A stretch of DNA of 64,000 nucleotides, from positions 1 to 64,000 of the forward strand of contig NYWU01000016.1 of the NCBI GenBank assembly GCA_002685255.1. Direction: 5' to 3'. Positions 21,305 to 31,745 of this stretch are shown one piece after another (the stretch's first letter is position 1; every line of letters begins with the position of its first letter). Below the pieces are notes generated by a model. That model saw only the letters and a list, made by a program, of their open reading frames with translations. It did no database searches and had not been told where the DNA came from. The DNA is from Idiomarinaceae bacterium. GTDB taxonomy: Bacteria > Pseudomonadota > Gammaproteobacteria > Enterobacterales > Alteromonadaceae. Both the position numbers and the translations under genes were made by a program.

Positions 21305-24300
21305 TCAATCTTGCGCCAAAGAACGACTATCTGCAAGCCAAGGAAATAACGCATAGTAAAGTAAAGGCACCACTAATAGCGTCAGTAATGTTGATACAGC
21401 CAGACCGAAAATTAGCGAAATGGCTAAGCCATTAAAAATCGGATCGCTCAAGATAAAATAAGCGCCCACCATTGCTGATACTGCGGTAAGCGCAATCGGT
21501 TTTAAACGCACCGCGCCAGCTAATACGACCGCTTTCTCTAACGCCATACCTCGGGCAATACGTTGCCGGATAAACACCACTATCAGGATTGAGTTACGCA
21601 CGATAATGCCCGCCAGCGCGATCATGCCAATCATTGATGTCGCGGTGAACTCTTTGTCCAATAACCAATGTCCTGGCAAAATCCCTACCAAAGTCAGTGG
21701 TATGGGCGACATAATGATTAGTGGCATTAAGTACGAGCGAAATTGCGCAACCAGCAAAACAAAGATCATGAAAATACCCACACTATAGGCAATTCCCATA
21801 TCACGGAACGTTTCATAGGTGATTTGCCATTCACCTTCCCACTTGATGGCAACAGGCCCTTCGGCATTGGGCTCGTTAATAAAGTACTGCTCAGGCGCAT
21901 CGGGCATGGCAGCGATTTTATCAACCATCGCTAACATGCCGTAAATAGGCGAGTCCGTCTCACCTGCCATATTACCTTGCACATAGGTGACGGGGCGCAA
22001 ATCTTTGTGATACACGCTGCCCTGCCATTGTTGTTGCTCAAATTGGGCAAAGCTGGATAAGGGGATTGGCTTGCCTGCATTATTGACCATAGGCAAGCTG
22101 AGCCAGTCATTCTGGTTTGCTCTCAATTGTGTCGGAATTTGAAGCCAGATCGGCACCGCATACTTGGCGTAGGGATCGTCTAAATACCCCAAAGGTTGGC
22201 TACCACTCAGCGTATTAATTGCCCGAGCAATTTCTGCCTGTGTCAGTCCCGCTTGCGCCGCTGCCACGCGATCAATCGTTAATTGCCACTTAGGTGTCGG
22301 CTCGGTCAACGACGTATCGACATCGACCACGCCAGGCACTTCGTGCATCACTGTTTTCAACTTTTCTGCGAGTGCAGCCTGCGCTGCCAGAGTGCCACCA
22401 TAAATCTCGGCTACGATAGGCGCAAAAACAGGTGGTCCTGGGGGCACTTCAACCACTTTTACACGGCCACCATTGCGGCTTGCGATTTCGGCTAAAGAAT
22501 CACGAATCGCGATGGCTATCGTATGGGAATCACGCTCACGGTTAGACTTATGCTTTAACTGAATCTGTATGTCGCCTTGATAAGGTGCGTTACGCAAATA
22601 ATATTGCCGTACTAAACCATTAAAATTAATCGGACTCGCTGTTCCAGCATAGCGCTGCCAGCTCTCTACCTCTTCAATGTCTTTCAAATAATCAGTCATT
22701 TCACCCAGTACACGCTGTGTTTCTAATACCGAAGTAGACTCCGGCATATCCAACACAACCTGTAACTCAGACTTATTGTCGAAAGGAAGCATCTTTAAGA
22801 TAACCGCCTGATTAGCTGGCAATAACATACTACCAATCAATAACGCGAGAATACCCAAACCTAAAAAGAACCGGCGTTTCCGATAATTAGTACCAATGAA
22901 GGCGCCCAACACTCGATTAAACACCTTCATGACACTATCAGGCGCACCATCCTCAAGTTCTGTATCTGTGCCTATACTGTGTCGTTGGTTTCTAAGCAAT
23001 CGCAACGCCAACCAAGGTGCAACTATAAACGCCATGAGCTGCGAGAACACCATACCTGCAGACGCATTAATCGGAATAGGACTCATGTAAGGCCCCATCA
23101 AACCTGTTACAAATGCCATCGGCAATAGTGCAGCGATAATCGTTAATGTCGCCATAATTGTTGGCGAGCCGACTTCGTCAACCGCCTGTGGAATCAGTGA
23201 TTTAGCGGATTGACTTGAGAGCCCTAGTCGGCGATGGATGTTTTCGGTAATGACAATCCCATCATCCACCAAGATACCGATCGAAAAAATCAGTGCAAAT
23301 AGCGATACGCGGTTAAGTGTGAAGCCCCAGAACCAACTGAAAACCAGCGTAAAAAGTAACGTGACCAAAACGACAACACCAACAATCAGCGATTGCCGCC
23401 AACCCATGGTGAGTAAAACTAATACGATAACCGATACCGTTGCCGATATGAGATCAGTAATGAGTTTGGTCGATTTCTCAGCGGCCGTTTGACCATAATT
23501 ACGCGTCACTTGGACATCGATATCTGCAGGGATCAGTCGGTTTTGCCAACTCGCCAAGTTCGCGTTGACTGCATCAGCAACATCTATTGCATTCTCCCCT
23601 GGCTTTTTGGCGATACTGATTGTGACAGCCGGCGTATCGGTTTGGTGACCAGAACTGAGCACTGAGTGTGACGTTTGCACATCTGCGTAGCTAATGTTAG
23701 CAACGTCATTTAGATATACAGGCGCATTGTCGTAAACTGCAACAACGACACCTTTTAAGTCTTCTATTGAACTCAATGGCTGACCCACTTGCATTGGGAT
23801 TGACTGACCATTGGTCACAACGCGTTGCTCAGCGCTTACTAAGTTACTTTGTTGCAGCGCTTGCTGAACCGCAGCCACTGACAGCTGATAACGCGCAAGT
23901 GAACTCGGCTGTAGGGTTAGATTAATCGAGCGCGGTACGCTACCGAGCGTTCGAATGTCGCGTGTGCCAGGGATTTGCTTCAACGCTATTTCAAGTCGAT
24001 GCGCCACGGCAGTCAGCGACTGAGCACTTTTGGGCTCTCCTTTAGCGCGTAGCGTGAGTGTCATTATAGGTACGTCGTCAATGCCTTTAGGTTTTATAAT
24101 GGGTTGTGCGACACCCAACTCGGTCGGGAACCAGTCGGCATTTGACTGCACTTTATTATAAAGACGCACCAATGCTTGCTGTCGGGAGAGACCTACTTCA
24201 AACTGAACAGTGATAATCCCCATACCGGGCTGAGCCACTGAATAAACATGCTCAACATCGGACATTTCACTCAATACCTGCTCGCCAGGTGTGGTAATGA

Positions 24301-24511
24301 GGCTTTCCACTTGCTGGCGACTCGCGCCAGGAAATGCCACCATGACATCCGCCATCGTGACATCGATCTGAGGTTCTTCTTCCTTCGGAGTCACCCAAAC
24401 AGCGATCACTCCCAATACGACAGCCAGTAAAATAATGAGCGGTGTGAGCTGAGAGTGTTGAAATATACGTGCAATATGACCCGATGGGCCGAGCGGCTCA
24501 GGCTTACTCAT
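21305..24511 (-). CDS. RND family efflux transporter permease
   Basis: Inner-membrane proton-driven pump subunit. The first ATG in the frame is 66 bases upstream, but the start at 24509-24511 (MSKPEPLGPSG) overlaps the adaptor stop by 8 bases and gives 1068 residues. Expected 12 membrane spans are visible as two sets of six, with the TM4 acidic pair in GILVDDGIVITENI. KEEEPQIDVTMADVMVAFPGAS marks the start of the first porter domain, and large periplasmic loops follow TM1 and TM7. No outer-membrane channel gene is adjacent, so it must use a TolC-type protein encoded elsewhere. Substrate cannot be read from sequence. Confidence 0.9.
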   Translation of the reverse strand: MSKPEPLGPSGHIARIFQHSQLTPLIILLAVVLGVIAVWVTPKEEEPQIDVTMADVMVAFPGASRQQVESLITTPGEQVLSEMSDVEHVYSVAQPGMGIITVQFEVGLSRQQALVRLYNKVQSNADWFPTELGVAQPIIKPKGIDDVPIMTLTLRAKGEPKSAQSLTAVAHRLEIALKQIPGTRDIRTLGSVPRSINLTLQPSSLARYQLSVAAVQQALQQSNLVSAEQRVVTNGQSIPMQVGQPLSSIEDLKGVVVAVYDNAPVYLNDVANISYADVQTSHSVLSSGHQTDTPAVTISIAKKPGENAIDVADAVNANLASWQNRLIPADIDVQVTRNYGQTAAEKSTKLITDLISATVSVIVLVLLTMGWRQSLIVGVVVLVTLLFTLVFSWFWGFTLNRVSLFALIFSIGILVDDGIVITENIHRRLGLSSQSAKSLIPQAVDEVGSPTIMATLTIIAALLPMAFVTGLMGPYMSPIPINASAGMVFSQLMAFIVAPWLALRLLRNQRHSIGTDTELEDGAPDSVMKVFNRVLGAFIGTNYRKRRFFLGLGILALLIGSMLLPANQAVILKMLPFDNKSELQVVLDMPESTSVLETQRVLGEMTDYLKDIEEVESWQRYAGTASPINFNGLVRQYYLRNAPYQGDIQIQLKHKSNRERDSHTIAIAIRDSLAEIASRNGGRVKVVEVPPGPPVFAPIVAEIYGGTLAAQAALAEKLKTVMHEVPGVVDVDTSLTEPTPKWQLTIDRVAAAQAGLTQAEIARAINTLSGSQPLGYLDDPYAKYAVPIWLQIPTQLRANQNDWLSLPMVNNAGKPIPLSSFAQFEQQQWQGSVYHKDLRPVTYVQGNMAGETDSPIYGMLAMVDKIAAMPDAPEQYFINEPNAEGPVAIKWEGEWQITYETFRDMGIAYSVGIFMIFVLLVAQFRSYLMPLIIMSPIPLTLVGILPGHWLLDKEFTATSMIGMIALAGIIVRNSILIVVFIRQRIARGMALEKAVVLAGAVRLKPIALTAVSAMVGAYFILSDPIFNGLAISLIFGLAVSTLLTLLVVPLLYYALFPWLADSRSLAQD

Positions 24512-25505
24512 AACGAATCCGACTCCAGTCTTGAGCCACGCGCTCACCTGGGTTGAGACCCGCCAGTATCTCGACATGGTCTCGAGTGATGCGCCCTGTA
24601 TATACTTGCCTTAGTTGCGGAGTGTTGCCCTTATCGAGGACATACACCGCACGCAATTCCCCATCAATATGCACAGCAGAGCGGGGCACTTGAATAACAT
24701 CACGCTCACCGATTTTTAGCCATACATCGACCGCAGAACCCGGTAATAGTCGCAAGCCTTGTGACGGCACCAGCATTCGCAACTTAAAACTATGACTTGG
24801 CTGCTGAGCATAGGGAAAAAACGTGAGTGCTGTCGCAGTGATAGATACGCCATTATCCAGTTGGATCTGCGCCGCAGAAAAGTCCCGTGCTAACGTATTA
24901 AATTGCTGAGGTACGTCTGCTACCACCCGCAATTGCTCGAGTGACAAACCTGTGATGAGTCGCTGTCCGGGTTGGACTGATTCGCCTAAATCCACCCAGC
25001 GATCAGTGACAATGCCGGCATAAGGTGCGGTGACGCGTGTATAGGATAACTGTTTACGCGCTTCTTCGAGTCCTGCCTTAGCTTGCTTAACCGACGACTG
25101 TGCGCGTTCAAGCGCTGTCTTTGCTTGATCCAGTTCCGAGGTAGATACCGAGTTTTGTTGGAACAACTGTTGAACGCGTTGAAACTGCTTTTGATTCTGA
25201 TCTAGCGTTGCTTTTGCACTCGCGAGTTCCGCCTCACGTTGTTGTAAACGTGCTTGTTGCTCGGAGTCGTCTAACCCTACAATCAAGGCGCCTTGCTCTA
25301 CGGTATCGTCGACATCGTACGGTAACTCAACGATCGTTCCCGCCGTTTGCGCAGAGACTGTGGAACGTTGAGTCGCCTCTACTACACCATTGATTTTCAG
25401 CCACTCAGGCTGTTGCTCAACGGTCACCTCAATCGTTTGTTGAGCAAGGCTGTTGAAGCTCGCAACCATGGCCAGCGCAATCAAGAGGAAACGTAAGGTT
25501 CTCAT
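24504..25505 (-). CDS. RND efflux periplasmic adaptor (membrane fusion protein)
   Basis: Bridges the RND permease to an outer-membrane channel. The 333 residues include a signal peptide (1-22, cut after LAQ), a split lipoyl/barrel-sandwich domain, and a long helical hairpin rich in Gln/Ala (about 75-150). A beta-barrel and a membrane-proximal domain (TGRITRDHVEILAGLNPGERV) complete it. Translationally coupled to the permease by an 8-base overlap. A Fur-box-like AT-rich sequence lies just upstream (see findings). Confidence 0.9.
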   Translation of the reverse strand: MRTLRFLLIALAMVASFNSLAQQTIEVTVEQQPEWLKINGVVEATQRSTVSAQTAGTIVELPYDVDDTVEQGALIVGLDDSEQQARLQQREAELASAKATLDQNQKQFQRVQQLFQQNSVSTSELDQAKTALERAQSSVKQAKAGLEEARKQLSYTRVTAPYAGIVTDRWVDLGESVQPGQRLITGLSLEQLRVVADVPQQFNTLARDFSAAQIQLDNGVSITATALTFFPYAQQPSHSFKLRMLVPSQGLRLLPGSAVDVWLKIGERDVIQVPRSAVHIDGELRAVYVLDKGNTPQLRQVYTGRITRDHVEILAGLNPGERVAQDWSRIRYE

Positions 25506-25545
25506 TTTAACCTCTTACAATATGTTTTTAGATATAATGATAATA

Positions 25546-28119
25546 TCAGTCTTTTTGCCAATGCGCTAGCGGTTCAGGGCGTCCTAAATAAAACCCTTGC
25601 AGTTGATTACAACCCAATTCGACTAAGCGGTTCTGCTGCTCTTTAGTCTCCACGCCCTCAGCGATAGTTTCGAGACCTAAGCCGTTGGCTAATGCAATGA
25701 CCGTTTTAACAATCGCCTCATCACTGCGGTCGGTCAGTAAATCTTTGACGAAACCTTGATCGATTTTCAACCGTCTGAGCGGCAATAGCTTGAGGTAAAT
25801 CAACGATGAGTAACCCGTTCCAAAATCGTCCAAAGCAAACTGAATTCCCGTCGCAGATACATCTCTCATCAGCTGAGCCACTTCATCGATGTCGTCAATA
25901 AGCACACTTTCGGTTATCTCAAGCTCAAGGTGTCGAGCCAAGCGAGGTTCTGCATCAATACGTTGTTTAAGATCGTGTAAGAAGTCACTCGCTCTAATTT
26001 GGCTCGCGCTCACGTTAATGGCCACGACCCAGTTATCATCAGTGAAACAGTGACCCAAAACGTCCATATCTTGAGTAACTCGGTCCATCACCAGATGATG
26101 CAATTGCGACATCAGTCCATTCGACTCGGCTAATGGAATAAACTCGCCCGGTGAAACATAACCGTGTTCATCATCATGCCACCGCAGTAACGCCTCAAAG
26201 CCAATGCACCGAGTTTCCCCGGTTTCCGTTTGACGGTACTGGGGCTGATAAGCAAGTGATAGTTGCTGATCGGTGATCGCTGCTTTTAATGAATCAAGGA
26301 GTACTTGTCGTTGGTTAAACTCTTGTTGCATCCGCTCATTAAAGAACCGAATACAGTCACCACCTGAAACTTTCGCCTGCTGAACCGATAAGTCAGCCGC
26401 CTTCATGGCCTCGAGGTAGTCTTTGCAGTCGGCCAAACTAACCAATCCAAAGCTAAATGACACTGACAGTTGCGTGTCTGCTATCCAAAATGGGGCTTTA
26501 AGCTTTATAACAAGCTGGTTCAGCCACTCGTCTAAATCAGACAAACCCCGCTGACCATGGATTGATTGGCTCAGACAATAAAACTCATCGGCGCCGAGCC
26601 GGCCAACAATCTCATCTTCTTTACAATGAGACTTGATGCGCTCACCTACTTGTGTGAGTAATTGGTCACCGACATCGTGTCCGTAGCGATCATTAAGCGT
26701 CTTAAACTGATCAATATCGACGAACATCAACCAATCCGATGGGGCAAAGCTATTTTTTGAGTATCGTTCCGCTAGGTTGTCGATTAATGTGCGTCGGTTC
26801 CCTAAATTGGTTAGGGGATCAAAGTTGGCGAGTTTCTGCACTTCCGATTTTAACGCTTCATACTCCGATACATCGGTCGCAATACCACAAATACCGATAA
26901 GCTTCCCGTCAGGTGCCGTTAATGGCACTTTTACTGACCAGAATAGTCGTTCCTCACCCGTTTGTTGATCAACATGCTGTTCCTGATAGGCGAGTCGCTT
27001 TCGTGTGCTCAGCACATGGCGATCTTTTTCATTAAGGAAGTCTGCCATCGGCTTTGAAAATAGTTCATGATCATTTGAGCCGCTGATTTGCTCCAATGGC
27101 ATACGTAATAAGTCAGCGCAGCGCTGGTTTGCATACTGATAGTTTAAGTCGCAATCTTTAATAAAGATGCAGGCATCGACACTATTCAAAATGACTTCAA
27201 GACGCTTTTCGCTCACCGCGAGTTGTTGTGTCTTTTCCTGCACTCGGCGCTTCAGCATGCGGTTGAATATAATAAAGCCAATGGTTAACAACACCAGTAG
27301 GCTCATCACATACCATATCCACTTGGGCAGCTCAATCAGCTTGGTAGCGGGCTCGTAACTGTCAAGTATCTGATAATACGCTGAATCACTATCAGCCTTG
27401 AGCGCGGCTAACGCCTTGTCGATACTATTGAGTACTTCCTTGTGAGTACCTTTTGCAACGGCGTAATAGAGTTCTGTCGGCATAAATACGATAGGCGTAC
27501 TTTCGAGCGCTTTGTCCACCACATAGTTATCACCAAAAAATTGATTACTCGCAACAGCATCCACTTGTGCATCTAATAGCTGCTGAAAACCACTTTCAAA
27601 ACTTGTGACGGGTGTCAAAATAAGCGGCGTATCAAAACCCGTCGCAATATCAGTCAAATAACTCTGTTGAACAGAGCCATCGACCACGGCAATGCGTTTG
27701 TTTTCTAGATCAAAAATATCGCGAATATTTGCGCCTGAGCGGGTATAAATTTTTGACCAGCTCAGTAGTGCAGGCTCGGTGTGAACAGAAATAAACGAAG
27801 CACGATCTTGCGTCATCGCCACATCAGGCAATATATCTATGTGTCCCTCCTTGAGTAAGGTTAAGCAGTCAGCAAACTCGCACACTACTGGCTGAAGTTG
27901 CCAACCTTGCTGCTCGGCGATATGGCTAAGCAAGTCGCCGAGAATCCCCGATACTTCTCCCTCATCGGACTGAAAAAGTTTGGGTGGATTGTCATACACC
28001 CCAACTTTCAGATGCTTTACGGAATCAGCAAAGACATCGCTCGCGGGAACGTATAAACTGAGACAAAGAAGAAACGTAAGTATTATGCGCAAATGACAGA
28101 TACCTTTGCTTAATATCAT
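25546..28119 (-). CDS. periplasmic solute-binding sensor with PAS, degenerate GGDEF and EAL domains
   Basis: Membrane-bound cyclic-di-GMP signalling protein. The 857 residues comprise a signal peptide (1-31), a periplasmic SBP_bac_3-type ligand-binding domain (about 36-250), a membrane span (about 267-287), a PAS domain (about 303-420), a GGDEF domain (about 430-595) and an EAL domain (about 605-850). The GGDEF signature reads GADEF (509-513), so cyclase activity is doubtful. EAL motifs EALLR (642-646), ESVL, DDFGTGYSS and AEGVET are kept, so it is probably a phosphodiesterase controlled by a small ligand. It ends 40 bases before the RND adaptor. Confidence 0.9.
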   Translation of the reverse strand: MILSKGICHLRIILTFLLCLSLYVPASDVFADSVKHLKVGVYDNPPKLFQSDEGEVSGILGDLLSHIAEQQGWQLQPVVCEFADCLTLLKEGHIDILPDVAMTQDRASFISVHTEPALLSWSKIYTRSGANIRDIFDLENKRIAVVDGSVQQSYLTDIATGFDTPLILTPVTSFESGFQQLLDAQVDAVASNQFFGDNYVVDKALESTPIVFMPTELYYAVAKGTHKEVLNSIDKALAALKADSDSAYYQILDSYEPATKLIELPKWIWYVMSLLVLLTIGFIIFNRMLKRRVQEKTQQLAVSEKRLEVILNSVDACIFIKDCDLNYQYANQRCADLLRMPLEQISGSNDHELFSKPMADFLNEKDRHVLSTRKRLAYQEQHVDQQTGEERLFWSVKVPLTAPDGKLIGICGIATDVSEYEALKSEVQKLANFDPLTNLGNRRTLIDNLAERYSKNSFAPSDWLMFVDIDQFKTLNDRYGHDVGDQLLTQVGERIKSHCKEDEIVGRLGADEFYCLSQSIHGQRGLSDLDEWLNQLVIKLKAPFWIADTQLSVSFSFGLVSLADCKDYLEAMKAADLSVQQAKVSGGDCIRFFNERMQQEFNQRQVLLDSLKAAITDQQLSLAYQPQYRQTETGETRCIGFEALLRWHDDEHGYVSPGEFIPLAESNGLMSQLHHLVMDRVTQDMDVLGHCFTDDNWVVAINVSASQIRASDFLHDLKQRIDAEPRLARHLELEITESVLIDDIDEVAQLMRDVSATGIQFALDDFGTGYSSLIYLKLLPLRRLKIDQGFVKDLLTDRSDEAIVKTVIALANGLGLETIAEGVETKEQQNRLVELGCNQLQGFYLGRPEPLAHWQKD

Positions 28120-28196
28120 TTTTGATGAATAAAAATCACACTTATGTTGCGATCGTGCATATTTATTATTCTATATATAACATTCATTAAAACATT

Positions 28197-28709
28197 ATGA
28201 AAACGAATCTTATCACTCGAAATGGCTTCGATAAGTTGCAACAAGAACTGAATCATTTATGGCGTGTTGAGCGCCGAGAAACTGTTGAAAAGGTCTCTTG
28301 GGCTGCGAGCCTTGGTGACCGCAGTGAGAATGCAGATTACAAATACAATAAGCAAAAGCTGCGCCGCATCGATAGCCGGATTCGTTATTTGAGTAAGCGC
28401 CTTGATCAGCTCAAGGTGGTCGATTATTCACCTCAACAAGATGGACAAGTATTTTTTGGTGCATTTGTTGAGATAGAAGACGAGCAAGGTACAATCCGTC
28501 GTTTTCAGATTGTTGGGCCTGATGAGATTTATGACTCGAAAGACGTAGTCTCGATCGATGCGCCGATGGCAAGAGCACTTTTAAAGAAGCATGTCGATGA
28601 TGAAGTCATCGTTGTGACCCCGAAAGGCGAGCAATGTTGGTTCATTAATAAAATACAGTATCACGCCTTTAGCGAAACGGATTGCAGTAACGCAAAGCCG
28701 AGCCAATAG
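28197..28709 (+). CDS. greB: transcript cleavage factor GreB
   Basis: Rescues backtracked RNA polymerase by stimulating cleavage of the nascent RNA. The 170 residues have the N-terminal coiled coil with the acidic tip (LGDRSENADYKYNKQ, conserved D and E) and the C-terminal FKBP-like domain. The basic N-terminus (HLWRVERRETVEKVSWAAS) favours GreB over GreA. It is followed 31 bases later by tex, the same order as in E. coli. Confidence 0.95.
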   Translation: MKTNLITRNGFDKLQQELNHLWRVERRETVEKVSWAASLGDRSENADYKYNKQKLRRIDSRIRYLSKRLDQLKVVDYSPQQDGQVFFGAFVEIEDEQGTIRRFQIVGPDEIYDSKDVVSIDAPMARALLKKHVDDEVIVVTPKGEQCWFINKIQYHAFSETDCSNAKPSQ

Positions 28710-28740
28710 AGGCCAGTTGGATTTAGAAGTAGAGTAACTT

Positions 28741-31047
28741 ATGGAAAGAATTAGTCAGCAAATCGCGCAGGAACTCAGCGTACAAGAAAAGCAAATAACA
28801 GCAGTTATCAAATTGCTCGACGAGGGTGCCACCATCCCATTTATTGCGCGTTATCGTAAGGAGCTCACCGGCGGCCTTGATGACACGCAACTGAGACAAG
28901 CGCATCAACGCCTGAATTATTTAACGGAATTAGAAGAACGTCGCGGCGTTATCTTGCGTTCAGTCGAGGAGCAAGGAAAGCTCAGCGATGATTTAGCCGC
29001 CAAAATTAATGCGGCAGATACCAAGACCGAGCTCGAGGACCTCTACCTACCTTATAAACCCAAACGTCGCACCAAAGGTCAGATTGCGATTGAAGCAGGG
29101 CTTGAACCCTTAGCCGACCAGCTTTGGCACAATCCAGACTTAACACCTGACGAAACCGCTAACGCGTACCTCAATACAGAGCACAAAATTAATGAGCCAA
29201 AAGATGCATTGGATGGCGCTCGAGCTATCCTAATGGAACGGTTCTCGGAACAGGCTGAGTTGCTAAAACAGCTAAGAAACCACTTATGGACACATGCTCA
29301 CTTACGCGCTCAAGTAGTCAAAGGCAAAGAAACAGAAGGTAGCAAGTTCCGCGATTATTTTGACTTTGCTGAAGCATTTAACCGTATACCATCGCACCGC
29401 GCACTCGCTCTTTTTCGCGGTCGAAACGAAGGCGTCTTACAGTTATCGTTGGATCCAGCGCCCTCGCTAGAAACACAGAAAGATGCCGACGTTGAACAGA
29501 TGATTGCTGAGTTTGTCGGGTTCTCCGATCAACGTCGACCCGCTGATGCTTGGCGCGCCCAAGTGGTACAGTGGACGTGGAAAGTAAAACTATCGCTCCA
29601 TCTAGAAACCGAACTCATGGCACGTGTACGTGAGCATGCCGAGAGCGCAGCAATTCAAGTTTTTGCAAATAACTTGGCTGATTTGCTCATGGCCGCGCCA
29701 GCGGGTGCCAAACGCACGATGGGTCTCGACCCGGGCGTTCGCACCGGGGTGAAGGTCGCAGTTATCGATGAAACGGGTAAGGTACTCGATACTAATACTG
29801 TTTTTCCGTTTCAACCGCAGAACCAAAAAGACAAGGCAATGCGTACCTTAGCCGGACTCTGTAAACAGCATAAAGTGGAGTTGATTAGCATCGGTAATGG
29901 TACCCACTCACGCGAGACCGATAGCTTGGTCGCCGAGATGCTGAAAGCGAATGCCGATGTTAAAGCGGCCAAGGTAATGGTCAACGAAGCAGGTGCTTCT
30001 GTCTATTCTGCATCGGAGCTCGCTGCGCAAGAGTTTCCGAACATGGATGTTGCTTTGCGTGGTGCAGTGTCAATTGCCCGTCGTCTGCAGGATCCGCTGG
30101 CTGAACTGGTTAAAATTGAACCGAAGTCGATCGGTGTGGGTCAGTATCAACACGATGTTAGCCAGGCGCAACTGGCTCAAAGTCTCGATGCCGTTGTTGA
30201 GGATTGCGTAAACGCTGTCGGCGTTGACGTTAATCGTGCCTCAGCAGCGCTCTTGCAACGCGTGGCAGGCCTATCCAAAACGTTAGCCAAAAACATCGTT
30301 GAGTACCGTGATACACATGGCGCTTTTTCTACTCGTAAAACCTTGATGGACGTTCCACGCATGGGACCTAAAGCGTTTGAACAAAGTGCCGGATTCATGC
30401 GCATCAATGAAGGCCAGCACCCGCTGGATGCGTCATCTGTTCACCCCGAGTCTTATCACATTGTCGAGTCAATGGCTGACAAAGCAGGCATCGCCGTTGA
30501 TCAGCTCATTGGTAACAAAACAGCGATTGACCAACTCGATTTAAATGCTTTTGTCACCGAGACGGTCGGCTTACCGACGCTGCGAGACATCGTTCGCGAA
30601 CTTGAAAAGCCCGGGCGTGACCCTCGCCCTGAATTCAAAACCGCACAGTTTAAAGAAGGTGTAGAGAAAGTCGCTGATCTTGAGCCCGGCATGCTGTTAG
30701 AAGGGGTCGTCACCAATGTTGCCAATTTCGGTGCATTTGTGGATATTGGCGTACACCAAGATGGTCTTGTTCACATTTCTGCGCTCGCCGATACCTTCGT
30801 AAGTGATCCTCGTGAGGTTGTGAAGGCAGGTGATATCGTAAAGGTACGTGTTGTTGAAGTTGATATTGATAGAAAACGTATCGGCCTCAGCATGCGCAAA
30901 CATGATGATGCAGCACCTGCGAAGAAGACTGATAAGCAGGGCAAGTCATCGGCGACGGCTAAAACCAAAAAGAAACCTGTAGATAAAGCATCATCTGCGA
31001 TGGGTAGCGCGTTTGCCGATGCCTTCGCTAAAGCGAAAAAAGATTAG
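28741..31047 (+). CDS. tex: Tex family transcription accessory / RNA-binding protein
   Basis: Conserved nucleic-acid-binding protein linked to transcription and RNA decay (YhgF in E. coli). The 768 residues follow the Tex plan: helical N-terminal domain ([17 protein letters not shown]), YqgF-like RNase H fold ([16 protein letters not shown]), HhH motifs (near [15 protein letters not shown]), and a C-terminal S1 domain ([16 protein letters not shown], about 650-720). It ends in a Lys/Ala tail. AGTAGAGTAACTT is upstream of the ATG. Its TAG stop interlocks with the convergent gene's stop (TTAG, 31044-31047). Confidence 0.95.
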   Translation: MERISQQIAQELSVQEKQITAVIKLLDEGATIPFIARYRKELTGGLDDTQLRQAHQRLNYLTELEERRGVILRSVEEQGKLSDDLAAKINAADTKTELEDLYLPYKPKRRTKGQIAIEAGLEPLADQLWHNPDLTPDETANAYLNTEHKINEPKDALDGARAILMERFSEQAELLKQLRNHLWTHAHLRAQVVKGKETEGSKFRDYFDFAEAFNRIPSHRALALFRGRNEGVLQLSLDPAPSLETQKDADVEQMIAEFVGFSDQRRPADAWRAQVVQWTWKVKLSLHLETELMARVREHAESAAIQVFANNLADLLMAAPAGAKRTMGLDPGVRTGVKVAVIDETGKVLDTNTVFPFQPQNQKDKAMRTLAGLCKQHKVELISIGNGTHSRETDSLVAEMLKANADVKAAKVMVNEAGASVYSASELAAQEFPNMDVALRGAVSIARRLQDPLAELVKIEPKSIGVGQYQHDVSQAQLAQSLDAVVEDCVNAVGVDVNRASAALLQRVAGLSKTLAKNIVEYRDTHGAFSTRKTLMDVPRMGPKAFEQSAGFMRINEGQHPLDASSVHPESYHIVESMADKAGIAVDQLIGNKTAIDQLDLNAFVTETVGLPTLRDIVRELEKPGRDPRPEFKTAQFKEGVEKVADLEPGMLLEGVVTNVANFGAFVDIGVHQDGLVHISALADTFVSDPREVVKAGDIVKVRVVEVDIDRKRIGLSMRKHDDAAPAKKTDKQGKSSATAKTKKKPVDKASSAMGSAFADAFAKAKKD

Positions 31048-31739
31048 GCAGACACCCTAAAGCCCGGGTCGGCACTCGGGCTTACCGCTTTGCTGTAGCG
31101 TGCGCCCACTACGGTGCTAGCAGATTCTTTAGATTGTTCATCCGCTGAAGGTGATTCTTTATCGGCTGCAAAGCTAGGCTGTGCTTGCTGGCTTTGCTCA
31201 GGGTTGAGTTGCTGCTGGGCTAATTCAGCACGAGCTGCCGATGCTTTTTGGGTTGCCTCAGAGGCAATAGAACGGTCAGCACTTGAAGGTTCAGCCGGTG
31301 CCAGTGCAGCTCGCTTAACAATGGCCATCTTATCAATTGTGGCCTGCGGGTCACCCTCCACCACACTGACATCAATTTGCACTTCACCCGCTACGGCATA
31401 CGATTTTCCATCACTACCGCGTTCATATTCATAACTAGGTGCTCCAGCATAGCGCCCACCTGCTGCCGCATGCGCTTGCTCGTGCACACGCACTTCTTGG
31501 TCGCGTTGCTTTAACTCCTGCAACTCTTGCGCTGCTTGCGCCTCCTCGCTATTGGACGGCTTCGATGGGCGTTCTTCTGCTTTGCCTGACTTATCATCGG
31601 CTTTCGATTGCGACGTCTGCTCACCCTCAACTGACTCGGGTTGCTTTACTGCAGGACGCTGTTGATTGTCACCTGCTAGCTGTTCACTAGCAGGTGCTGT
31701 AATCGGGGGATAAGGAGGTAACGCAGGTGAGATATTCAA
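31044..31739 (-). CDS. SprA-related / CJM1_0395-type putative metalloprotease
   Basis: A 231-residue protein with a Pro/Gln/Glu-rich, low-complexity N-terminal half. A conserved core carries the zinc-protease-like motif [10 protein letters not shown] (HEQAH 86-90) and continues [24 protein letters not shown]. The C-terminal third is again low-complexity (Ala/Gln/Ser). The core resembles the SprA-related family, annotated as putative metalloprotease; activity is not established. No signal peptide is visible. It is 6 bases after the miniature rod-like gene on the same strand, so both are probably one operon. Confidence 0.8.
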   Translation of the reverse strand: MNISPALPPYPPITAPASEQLAGDNQQRPAVKQPESVEGEQTSQSKADDKSGKAEERPSKPSNSEEAQAAQELQELKQRDQEVRVHEQAHAAAGGRYAGAPSYEYERGSDGKSYAVAGEVQIDVSVVEGDPQATIDKMAIVKRAALAPAEPSSADRSIASEATQKASAARAELAQQQLNPEQSQQAQPSFAADKESPSADEQSKESASTVVGARYSKAVSPSADPGFRVSA

Positions 31740-31745
31740 AGATAA

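Noticed and set aside
21305..25505. RND pair as a heavy-metal (CzcA/CusA) system
   Set aside because: No methionine cluster or metal-binding N-terminal motif in the adaptor and no metal regulator beside it; substrate left open.
31060..31083. AAGCCCG/CGGGCTT hairpin after tex
   Set aside because: Only 7 bp with a 10-base loop and no T-run; it lies within the coding sequence of the convergent gene, so not called as a terminator.
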